Assembly (NCBI GenBank): GCA_031550405.1
Contig: JAVBOP010000142.1
Coordinates: forward strand, 1 to 8,655
DNA from: JAVBOP01 sp031550405
GTDB taxonomy: Bacteria > Bacteroidota > Ignavibacteria > Kapaibacteriales > UBA2268
Reading direction: 5' to 3'
Length of the DNA: 8,655 nucleotides
The first letter of the stretch is position 1. The number at the start of each line of letters is the position of its first letter. Positions 1-6,498 of this stretch are shown in pieces. Made by a program: the position numbers and the translations under genes. The notes beneath the pieces are model-generated. The model was not told the origin of the DNA and searched no databases. It worked only from the letters and a program-made list of their open reading frames with translations.

Positions 1-194
1 ATTTTTCTGCCTGAGTTTTCTACAAATTTATTAAATTCATCATAATAACCGTTGTCGAACAACAGCTGAAGTCTTTCCCGAGCGGTAAGCTTGCCTCGCC
101 CATGTTGCGCTTCGATTTTATCTACGCCACCGCATAGCAAAGCATCTGCGTCTTTTTTACGCAATTCTTCAATTTTTTCTTTAACTGTAGCCAT
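1..194 (-). CDS. Acyl-CoA carboxylase carboxyltransferase subunit (PccB / methylmalonyl-CoA decarboxylase alpha-like), N-terminal part
   Basis: This gene runs off the left edge, so only its first 64 codons are present, read leftwards from the ATG at 194-192. The peptide starts MATVKEKIEELRKK and contains GGVDKIEAQHGRGKLTARER at about residues 22-41. That pattern (G-G, then IxxQHxxGKLTARER) is the N-terminal signature of biotin-dependent carboxyltransferase beta subunits. The family includes propionyl-CoA carboxylase beta and the alpha subunit of methylmalonyl-CoA decarboxylase. These cytoplasmic enzymes move a carboxyl group between carboxybiotin and an acyl-CoA. The catalytic crotonase-fold parts lie outside the window, so the acyl-CoA substrate and the choice between carboxylase and decarboxylase cannot be settled. 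The start agrees with the family N-terminus. No Shine-Dalgarno sequence precedes it, and I found no clean TAnnTTTG element for it. The family call is firm; the exact enzyme is not. Confidence 0.9.
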   Translation of the reverse strand, partial: MATVKEKIEELRKKDADALLCGGVDKIEAQHGRGKLTARERLQLLFDNGYYDEFNKFVENSGRK

Positions 195-388
195 ATCTAT
201 AACTTAATGTATGTTGATTATATTAATTTCATTACTTGCAAGATTTTAAGAATGTAAAATTAAGTGTTTATTCCATAATAAACAAACTATTTCAAAGTTT
301 TTTGATTCCACACCAATCTTTCAATCAGTTGTATGCAAATTATAGCCAAGCCAAAGCATGTATTTAAATAGGATTATTCCAGCTTGCA

Positions 389-408
389 TTTTTTTTCGTT
401 TTTTTTCG
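389..408. repeat. Tandem 10-bp repeat forming two phased T8 tracts upstream of lepA
   Basis: Two adjacent copies of TTTTTTTTCG occupy 389-398 and 399-408. The period of 10 bp is close to one helical turn, so the two T/A tracts lie on the same face of the DNA and should bend it. Relative to the start point inferred for lepA (about 453-455), they sit at about -45 to -65, where UP-type elements contact RNA polymerase in other bacteria. The repeat is seen directly; a role in lepA transcription is inferred. The homopolymer runs could also vary in length between strains. Confidence 0.55.
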
Positions 409-439
409 TGTGTTTAAGATTATATTTACGGAAAAATCG

Positions 440-447
440 TATCTTTG
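440..447 (+). promoter_or_regulatory. lepA promoter, -7 element TATCTTTG
   Basis: TATCTTTG matches the Bacteroidota primary sigma -7 consensus TAnnTTTG exactly and is followed by CA. Transcription would start around 453-455, about 30 nt before the ATG at 485. The -33 element is weak: the best candidate is TTTA at 413-416, with a 23-bp spacer, at the long end of what is seen. The phased T tracts just upstream may compensate. Confidence 0.65.
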
Positions 448-484
448 CAAATTTATAATGTACTGGATGGAAGCCCCGCTTTTG

Positions 485-2287
485 ATGAAAAACTATCGAA
501 ATTTTTGCATTATTGCTCACATAGACCACGGAAAATCTACACTGGCTGACAGGTTGCTCGAAACCACCAAAACAATATCTCAACGAGAGATGACCAACGC
601 CCAAATCCTTGATAATAATCCACTTGAACAGGAGCGAGGTATCACAATAAAGCTGCATGCCATTCAGATGGAACATGTCGCAAATGATGGGCATAAGTAT
701 ATGCTAAATTTGATAGATACGCCTGGTCATGCCGATTTCACCTATGAGGTATCCCGTTCGCTTGCGGCATGCGAGGGTGCTTTGCTCATTGTTGATGCAA
801 CACAAGGCATTGAAGCCCAAACCATAAGCAATCTGTATCTTGCTATTGAGCATAACCTTGAGATAATTCCGGTACTTAACAAGATAGACCTGCCGAGTGC
901 CGCAACAACCCTTGAGACGGTGAAGAAGCAGATAATAGACCTGATCGGCTGCAAGGAGGAGGAATTGCTGTATGTATCTGCCAAAAAGGGTATAGGCATC
1001 GATTCGGTGCTTGATGCTATTATCGACCGTATTCCGCCGCCAAAAGGCAATGCCGATGCCCCTCTTAGCGCATTGATATATGATTCCATATTCGACGCAT
1101 ACCGCGGTGTTGTGGTTAATGTCCGCATATTTGACGGTGAATTGAAGGAAGGCGATAATATTTTATTTATGCAAACAGGCACTGTGCATCAGGTTGAAGA
1201 AGTCGGCATAATGCAGATGAAACGTATGCGTACCGGCAAATTAGGTGCGGGCAATGTGGGATATTTTATAGCCAGTATTAAAAATTTGCAGGACACCAAA
1301 GTGGGCGATACCGTTACCCATGCCAAGAATCCATGCCTTGCACCCATTGCAGGCTTCAAAGAGGTTAAGCCTATGGTATTCAGCGGCATATATCCTGCCG
1401 ATACAGATGATTTTGAGAATTTGCGAGAAGCATTGGCAAAGCTGGTGCTTAATGATTCTGCCGTCAGCTATGAGCCTGAAACATCAAGCGCCTTGGGCTT
1501 CGGCTTCCGTTGCGGCTTCCTTGGGCTGTTGCACATGGAGATAGTGCAGGAGCGCTTAGACAGGGAGTTTCATCAGACAATAGTTACCACCGTGCCTAAT
1601 GTGCGGTATAAGGTGATAAATCATAAGGGCGAGGAAATATATATAGAGAATCCTGCGCAACTGCCTCCACCCAATGAAATTACGGAGATACAAGAGCCTA
1701 TAATAAAAGCGGAAACCATTACTCCAAGCGAATATGTTGGCAATATTATGAAACTGTGCATGGATAAGCGCGGTATCCCTGTTAATACTGTATACTTATC
1801 GGAAGGGCGCGCCGATTTGCACTGGGAGTTGCCGCTTTCGGAGATAGTGTTCGATTTCTACGATAAGCTCAAGTCCATATCCCGCGGATATGCCTCTCTT
1901 GATTATGAATTTTACGAGTATCGCAAGTCGGATTTAGTCAAGCTTGATATACTGCTGAATGGTGAGCCTGTTGATGCTTTGTCATCCATCGTCCACCGCT
2001 CCAAGGCTTATGATTGGGGAAAAAAGCTGTGCACAAAATTGAAGGATTTGATCCCGCGCCAGATGTTTGAAATAGCTATACAGGCAGCAATTGGCTCGAA
2101 AGTCATAGCCCGTACCAATGTGAAGGCTATGCGTAAAAACGTACTAGCAAAGTGCTATGGCGGCGATATATCTCGCAAGCGTAAGTTGCTGGAAAAACAA
2201 AAGGAAGGCAAAAGGCGCATGAAACAGGTTGGCAATATTGAGGTTCCGCAGGAAGCATTTTTGGCAGTCCTCAGCATCGACGATTGA
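485..2287 (+). CDS. lepA: Elongation factor 4 (LepA), back-translocating ribosomal GTPase
   Basis: LepA binds the ribosome and hydrolyses GTP. It is known as a back-translocase that helps stalled or mistranslocated ribosomes, and is also linked to 30S assembly. Residues 11-18 are the P-loop AHIDHGKS, 51-54 the switch I RGIT, 78-82 DTPGH, 132-135 NKID and 165-167 SAK, so the GTPase site is complete. The LepA-specific C-terminal domain begins near residue 487 and carries AKCYGGDISRKRKLL at 555-569, the mark that separates LepA from EF-G. I chose ATG 485 because it gives 600 residues, the usual family length, with MKNYRNFCIIAHIDHGKS aligning to LepA N-termini. The same frame stays open back to 410, but that start is upstream of the promoter element at 440-447. 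ATG 467, adding six residues, remains possible. There is no sign of truncation or frameshift. The gene stands alone; the next gene has its own promoter. Confidence 0.97.
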   Translation: MKNYRNFCIIAHIDHGKSTLADRLLETTKTISQREMTNAQILDNNPLEQERGITIKLHAIQMEHVANDGHKYMLNLIDTPGHADFTYEVSRSLAACEGALLIVDATQGIEAQTISNLYLAIEHNLEIIPVLNKIDLPSAATTLETVKKQIIDLIGCKEEELLYVSAKKGIGIDSVLDAIIDRIPPPKGNADAPLSALIYDSIFDAYRGVVVNVRIFDGELKEGDNILFMQTGTVHQVEEVGIMQMKRMRTGKLGAGNVGYFIASIKNLQDTKVGDTVTHAKNPCLAPIAGFKEVKPMVFSGIYPADTDDFENLREALAKLVLNDSAVSYEPETSSALGFGFRCGFLGLLHMEIVQERLDREFHQTIVTTVPNVRYKVINHKGEEIYIENPAQLPPPNEITEIQEPIIKAETITPSEYVGNIMKLCMDKRGIPVNTVYLSEGRADLHWELPLSEIVFDFYDKLKSISRGYASLDYEFYEYRKSDLVKLDILLNGEPVDALSSIVHRSKAYDWGKKLCTKLKDLIPRQMFEIAIQAAIGSKVIARTNVKAMRKNVLAKCYGGDISRKRKLLEKQKEGKRRMKQVGNIEVPQEAFLAVLSIDD

Positions 2288-2368
2288 CAAACATGAATAA
2301 TGATTTTTTTTAATACATATCTGTTTTCAGGTACAGACATATAAATACCATTATTTTCTGAAGCTTAT

Positions 2369-2402
2369 TTGGCGGTGCTGTTTAAAATATTACATATATT
2401 TG
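2369..2402 (+). promoter_or_regulatory. Promoter of the secreted-protein gene (TTG...TATATTTG)
   Basis: TATATTTG at 2395-2402 matches TAnnTTTG exactly, and TTG at 2369-2371 (within TTTG 2368-2371) could be the -33 element with a 23-bp spacer. Transcription would start near 2408-2410, leaving a short leader of about 16-18 nt before ATG 2426. The TTG here is also the first codon of the longest open frame, which is therefore unlikely to be the true start. The gene can be transcribed independently of lepA. Confidence 0.6.
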
Positions 2403-2425
2403 TGATATACCTGTTTTGGAGTGGA

Positions 2426-4054
2426 ATGAAAATGAAAAAATATTCATTATTGCTGCTATTCTTAATATCAAATTTGACGGCTTTTGCAGAAGAGGCTAAG
2501 CTTGAACGCTTTCCGATTGAGGCTATAAAGCCACTGCAAGACAGCGATAAAACAAAACTATATGCTGTGTTTTTATTTGGCGATGGAATTGGTTTAAATA
2601 GCTGTACAATTGGGCATATACAAATGTCGATGCTTGATATACACAAGCACTTGGATAAAAATCTTGTTAAATTAGTACCTGTTTTTATGCTAAGGGACAG
2701 TATTGAAGCAGCTGTTTATGCTTCAAATTTTCCTAAAATTGTAAATGACAAGGTATATTATACTTATAATGCAATATTTCCGGCATATTGCGACAGGAAT
2801 AATTTGGATTACAATACATTACTGTTTGTGCAGAATGATGGCGAAGTGATTGATAAATATACATTTCGTGAGTATATGAATGAAAAGGCAGATTATGATA
2901 AATTGTCATTAAAAATATCTGATATTGTAGTAGAATCATACAAAAAGGAAGATGAAATTAATAAAAACTTATCAATAGGGGTAGATACTAAGCCTGCAAC
3001 TGTTATTTCATCGGTTAAAGTAATCGAATCTGCTGATACTGCGCTTGCAAGAGCTTGGCACTGGAAAAAGAAAGGAGATACTTTATATGGCGTAGATGAG
3101 CTTACAAAAGATTTGTATTCTTTAGATATGAAAACAGGTAAGCTGTTTAAATATAATGAATTACCTGTGGAATTTGCTACATATTTTCAAGACAAAAACA
3201 ACACAGATTCAGCCTATACTAGCGCTTGGAAAGCATATATTGAAAAATATAATCACAGGAGGAAAAATAGAAACAGTATCTATGTTAGAGATAATATACT
3301 TACGAATGTTATGGATATTAATGATACGGCAATAATATGCGGCGGAGTAATAGCCAAACAAAGCGACGCTCCTGTTGCCTGTGGATCGCATTTTCCTGAT
3401 ATTCCCAATGTTATAATTTCAATAAACAGGAATACGCAAAAGCCAACTGTTTTTACATTTCCTGTGAAAAATGATTTAATGGGCTTGGCAAATCCACTAA
3501 AAAACAATGAAATATTGATGTCTTATGACCCATATCCTATTGATTCCACCTCGCCTGTTGCTTCCATATTATATCGAAACGGCAGCCAATATGAAATAAA
3601 CAACACTGTAAAATATCAGGACTTAGGCTTGTCATCTAAATATTATAGCATGATTTATACTGCTATTAATAAAAAGAATGTTTTTGGAGTATGGAGAGTT
3701 GATGAAGACAAGTCAAATCTTGATTTCAGAGTCTATGATATTTCAACTAAAAAAGTAAATAAATACAGCATTCCCATTGCAGAAAAACTTCTTGATTATG
3801 ATAATTATTCATTTAAATGTATAGATTGTACAGATGATTTGTCATCTTTAAGTGTATTGTATTCTCATAAAACACTACAGCGAAGTGTAATAATGAATTA
3901 TAATTTGAAAACAAAAGAGAGCAAATATTATACATTGGAATTGCCTGCGGAATGTGTTTGGGCGGATTTTGCCAGCAGTAATAATAGCGAAGCAACGCTG
4001 CTTGTTAAATATGCTCAAGGTGTTCGCTGGCAAATAGAAACCATCAGGTATTGA
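2426..4054 (+). CDS. Secreted protein, possible thioredoxin-like domain plus beta-propeller-like C-terminal region; function unknown
   Basis: I do not recognise this 542-residue protein as a named family. Residues 1-21 are a clear Sec signal peptide: MKMKKYS, a leucine-rich core, then AFA before EEAK, a signal peptidase I site. There is no lipobox, so it should be periplasmic or secreted. Residues about 45-165 look like a thioredoxin-type fold: a hydrophobic strand (YAVFLFG), then LNSCTIGH with a single Cys60 where CxxC would lie, a helix, a strand (VKLVPVFML), and LLFVQNDGEVID, which resembles the late strands of TlpA-like proteins. From about 210 onward there are recurrent beta-rich units such as DTLYGVDELTKDLYSLD and NLDFRVYDISTKKVNKYS. 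These recall the six-bladed propeller proteins common in Bacteroidota. Seven cysteines are present (60, 122, 305, 319, 465, 468, 510), including a CIDC pair. ATG 2426 (or 2432) was chosen because it places the signal peptide at the N-terminus and lies downstream of the promoter. The gene is visibly more AT-rich than lepA. The domain calls are pattern-based and moderate at best. Confidence 0.85.
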   Translation: MKMKKYSLLLLFLISNLTAFAEEAKLERFPIEAIKPLQDSDKTKLYAVFLFGDGIGLNSCTIGHIQMSMLDIHKHLDKNLVKLVPVFMLRDSIEAAVYASNFPKIVNDKVYYTYNAIFPAYCDRNNLDYNTLLFVQNDGEVIDKYTFREYMNEKADYDKLSLKISDIVVESYKKEDEINKNLSIGVDTKPATVISSVKVIESADTALARAWHWKKKGDTLYGVDELTKDLYSLDMKTGKLFKYNELPVEFATYFQDKNNTDSAYTSAWKAYIEKYNHRRKNRNSIYVRDNILTNVMDINDTAIICGGVIAKQSDAPVACGSHFPDIPNVIISINRNTQKPTVFTFPVKNDLMGLANPLKNNEILMSYDPYPIDSTSPVASILYRNGSQYEINNTVKYQDLGLSSKYYSMIYTAINKKNVFGVWRVDEDKSNLDFRVYDISTKKVNKYSIPIAEKLLDYDNYSFKCIDCTDDLSSLSVLYSHKTLQRSVIMNYNLKTKESKYYTLELPAECVWADFASSNNSEATLLVKYAQGVRWQIETIRY

Positions 4055-4104
4055 AGATGGATGAATAATTTTGAGACAGAAAAATATCTTAAGCATACAT
4101 ATTG

Positions 4105-4130
4105 ACAGCTGTTGAGAATTATAATACAGC
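4105..4130. repeat. Inverted repeat between the secreted-protein and glycosyltransferase genes
   Basis: ACAGCTGT at 4105-4112 is a perfect 8-bp palindrome. Its GCTGT half (4108-4112) can also pair with ACAGC at 4126-4130 across a 13-nt loop that itself contains the palindrome ATTATAAT (4118-4125). It could be an operator or a weak hairpin for the end of the upstream transcript. The T7 run at 4153-4159 is about 22 nt further on, too far for a standard intrinsic terminator. The pattern is real; any function is a guess. No clean TAnnTTTG element is visible in this gap, only TATTTTTT at 4151-4158. Confidence 0.3.
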
Positions 4131-4190
4131 AAATTACCCGAGAATAATAATATTTTTTTAATAAATCTAAAACATAATTAGCATATCCCT

Positions 4191-6473
4191 ATGGCGTTAA
4201 GGCATAAAATATCTGTTTGCATTATTGCAAAAAATGAAGAGGCGGTGATACAGGATTGCCTCGAATCGGTTGTTCCCTTTGCGGATGAAATAATTCTCGT
4301 CGATACCGGCTCGCAAGACAGAACGAAAGAAATCGCACTGCGGTTCAATGCGCAAGTATATGATTTTCAATGGAATAACGATTTTTCTGCTGCAAGAAAC
4401 GAATCTATAAGCCATGCGAATTATGAATTTATTTTCATAATTGATGCCGATGAACGTGTGCTAAATCCTGCCGAAGTGGTTGCAACTGCTCAAAATGCGG
4501 CAAGTGGTGTTGGCGGCTGGACATGCGATATGGTATCCACATTTACCGCACATGATGGCACTGTCGAAAGAAATATTACGAATGTGCTTCGCTTCTTTAG
4601 AAATGATAAGCGCTTTAAATTTAAAGGTATTATACATGAACAGATTGCTCATTCGATAATTGCCGCAAACTATACTGTTCAAAAATCTCAAATTGCCTGT
4701 CATCATATAGGCTATGATTTAAGTGCTGATATTATGACGCAAAAATATAGCCGCAACCTTGATTTGCTCAACAAATGGCTGGCGGAGCATCCTGATGACG
4801 AATATAACTGGCAGCACAAGGCGAGGACTTTGCTCGCACTAAAGCGGCTGGATGAGGCGGAAACTGAGTTTGAAAAAATATTGGGCAGCATGGGCAAAAC
4901 CAATGCGCTGCGACTGCAAGTCCTGAATTATGCGGCTATTTGCGCATACCAGAACAGCCATATTGATAGAGCTTTTGAATGGGCAAACGAGTCGTTTGAC
5001 ATCATGCCGGCGCAGGCTTTTGCCAATTTCATTTTAGGCGAGATATATTACCAGCGGCAGGACATACCGCACGCTTTGGAGGCGTATTTAAATATGCAGA
5101 AAGCCGCTGAAAACCCCAGCAATACGGCATTGCTTGCGGGGGATTATCAGATTGCTCCCGAGCAAATGCACTGGCGTATCGGGCGCTGCCTGCTTGCCAT
5201 AAACGAGCTGCAAGATGCGGCGGCAGAGTTTGAGAAAGGGCTGAAACTTGCTCCGGCTAATCCATTCTGCATGGTTGGTATTGCCAATGTCGCTTTCAAA
5301 ACTAAAAAATATGATGAGGCTAAAAAGATATTGGAAATCGCATTGCAATATAATCCGCAGCATACGGAAATTGTTGATTTCATCAGGGAAGTCGACGAAA
5401 AGATTCATGCTTCAAATATCCGCAAGGCAGCTTCAAATACCATGCAAACAGCGCCTGATGCAGCGCCGCTGCTATCATTGTGTATGATAGTGAAAAATGA
5501 AGAAAAGATGCTTGAAGGCTGCTTGCAATCGGTTGATGGCGTTGTTGATGAAATCATAATAGTGGATACTGGCTCGACGGACAAAACGGTTGATATTGCT
5601 CGAAGATATAATGCACAAGTCAAGCATTTTCAATGGATTGATGACTTTTCTGCTGCACGCAATGAATCCATAAAATATGCAACAGGAAAATGGATACTGT
5701 ACCTTGATGCCGATGAGAGATTAACAGCCCAAAGCCATGCGCAAATACGGCATTTGCTTGATACGGCTGCACCGGAAACGGGAGCATATTTCTGTCTGAT
5801 AGAAAGCGATCATTATAAGTTGGATGGCAGCAGCGAAAAGCACAGCGGCGGCTATCCGCGCCTTTTCCGCAATCTTGGCTATCCGGATGTCAAATTTGCC
5901 GGGCGGGTGCATGAGCAGATATCGCCTTCAATAATTGCTAATAACAAGGCTATGCTTATGTCTGAAATTGTTATTGAGCATTTAGGATACAACCTTACGC
6001 ACGAGGAAATGCACAGAAAGGTGCAGCGAAATTACAGGATGCTGCTTGCACATATCAAAGAGGAGCCGACATACGGCTATGCCTGGTTCCAATTGGGACA
6101 GACGTTGGGGCAAATGCGGCTGTTTGAACAGGCGGAGGAGGCAACGCTATTTGCAATCAAGTGTGGCAATCTGTCCGATTCCGTATATGCAAGTGCGGCA
6201 GCCATGTTGTCGCAACTCGCCGGTATAAAGAAGAATTACAGCGAATCTTTGAAGTGGGCTGATGAAACGCTGAGCAAGGTGCCTAAGCAGCTTTTTGGTC
6301 TAAGTTTGAAGGCACATTCGCTCCTGTATCTTGGGCGAAAGGCTGAGGCTGCCGAGTATTTCCAAAAGGCTTTAGACGTGTTGAAGAGCAATAAATCCAT
6401 ACCGCAATCGGGTTTCGACATAAACATCTCAGAAGAAGCTCTCCAAAATGGCTTACGCCAAGCTATAGGATAA
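4191..6473 (+). CDS. Double-domain family 2 glycosyltransferase with interleaved TPR repeats (GT2-TPR-GT2-TPR)
   Basis: This 760-residue cytoplasmic protein contains two copies of a GT-A fold family 2 glycosyltransferase. Copy 1 spans about residues 7-200: ISVCIIAKNEE at 7-17, VDTGSQD at 37-43, DFSAARNES at 64-72, DADER at 85-89, HEQI at 149-152. Copy 2 spans about 428-625: LSLCMIVKNEE, VDTGSTD at 458-464, DFSAARNES at 485-493, DADER at 506-510, HEQI at 574-577. Both keep the nucleotide-binding Asp and the DxD-type metal site, so both look active. Each copy is followed by helical repeats of TPR type (about 205-395, with LAPANPFC and YNPQHTEI typical of repeat ends, and about 626-735). No signal peptide or membrane segment is visible. 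Related proteins transfer sugars from nucleotide sugars in cell-surface glycan or protein glycosylation; donor and acceptor cannot be read here. ATG 4191 puts the first GT strand at the N-terminus, as expected. There is no Shine-Dalgarno sequence. comEC follows 25 bp downstream, probably in the same transcript. Confidence 0.93.
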   Translation: MALRHKISVCIIAKNEEAVIQDCLESVVPFADEIILVDTGSQDRTKEIALRFNAQVYDFQWNNDFSAARNESISHANYEFIFIIDADERVLNPAEVVATAQNAASGVGGWTCDMVSTFTAHDGTVERNITNVLRFFRNDKRFKFKGIIHEQIAHSIIAANYTVQKSQIACHHIGYDLSADIMTQKYSRNLDLLNKWLAEHPDDEYNWQHKARTLLALKRLDEAETEFEKILGSMGKTNALRLQVLNYAAICAYQNSHIDRAFEWANESFDIMPAQAFANFILGEIYYQRQDIPHALEAYLNMQKAAENPSNTALLAGDYQIAPEQMHWRIGRCLLAINELQDAAAEFEKGLKLAPANPFCMVGIANVAFKTKKYDEAKKILEIALQYNPQHTEIVDFIREVDEKIHASNIRKAASNTMQTAPDAAPLLSLCMIVKNEEKMLEGCLQSVDGVVDEIIIVDTGSTDKTVDIARRYNAQVKHFQWIDDFSAARNESIKYATGKWILYLDADERLTAQSHAQIRHLLDTAAPETGAYFCLIESDHYKLDGSSEKHSGGYPRLFRNLGYPDVKFAGRVHEQISPSIIANNKAMLMSEIVIEHLGYNLTHEEMHRKVQRNYRMLLAHIKEEPTYGYAWFQLGQTLGQMRLFEQAEEATLFAIKCGNLSDSVYASAAAMLSQLAGIKKNYSESLKWADETLSKVPKQLFGLSLKAHSLLYLGRKAEAAEYFQKALDVLKSNKSIPQSGFDINISEEALQNGLRQAIG
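4209..4790 (+). repeat. Internal duplication, copy 1 (first glycosyltransferase domain)
   Basis: This stretch encodes the first GT2 domain and is paralogous to 5472-6065. Corresponding motifs (VDTGS, DFSAARNES, DADER) are offset by exactly 421 codons. Two 12-base blocks are identical in DNA: ATTTTCAATGGA at 4363-4374 and TTTTCTGCTGCA at 4383-4394. By the HEQI motif the offset has grown to 425 codons because of small indels. Confidence 0.85.
5472..6065 (+). repeat. Internal duplication, copy 2 (second glycosyltransferase domain)
   Basis: This is the second GT2 domain, paralogous to 4209-4790. The identical 12-base blocks fall at 5626-5637 and 5646-5657, exactly 1263 bases after their partners. 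Outside these motifs the copies have diverged widely, so the duplication is old, with strong conservation around the active site. Confidence 0.85.
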
Positions 6474-6498
6474 GAGCAGTGAGAGGCTATGGCAAATT

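Larger units (their letters stand above)
195..484. other. Divergent intergenic region between the carboxyltransferase gene and lepA
   Basis: These 290 bp are AT-rich. The lepA side holds the phased T tracts (389-408) and the -7 element (440-447). The half next to the carboxyltransferase gene must carry that gene's promoter, but the nearest minus-strand match, TATAATTTG (344-336 on the plus strand), has one extra base between TA and TTTG, so I do not call it. I see no small gene, RNA gene or convincing riboswitch here. Confidence 0.5.

Noticed and set aside
374..694. Minus-strand open frame of 106 codons across the lepA promoter and start
   Set aside because: It overlaps the lepA GTPase coding sequence and the T-rich tract, which translates as Lys-rich sequence, and shows no protein-like pattern.
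742..1182. Minus-strand open frame of 146 codons inside lepA
   Set aside because: It lies wholly within a strongly conserved lepA coding region and its translation resembles no protein family, so it is a shadow frame.
2276..2342. Possible intrinsic terminator after lepA (T8 at 2304-2311, TCTGT/ACAGA hairpin at 2320-2337)
   Set aside because: The T run has no stable hairpin directly before it, and the 5-bp hairpin comes after the T run with no T tract following.
2426..4054. Horizontal acquisition of the secreted-protein gene, suggested by its AT-richness relative to lepA
   Set aside because: comEC is similarly AT-rich in places, and no mobile element or repeat flanks the gene. lepA, being conserved and well expressed, is the more likely compositional outlier.
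4102..4125. TTGACA (4102-4107) and TATAAT (4120-4125), resembling a sigma-70 promoter
   Set aside because: The spacer is only 12 bp instead of about 17, and the other promoters here follow the TAnnTTTG type, so the match is probably chance in AT-rich DNA.
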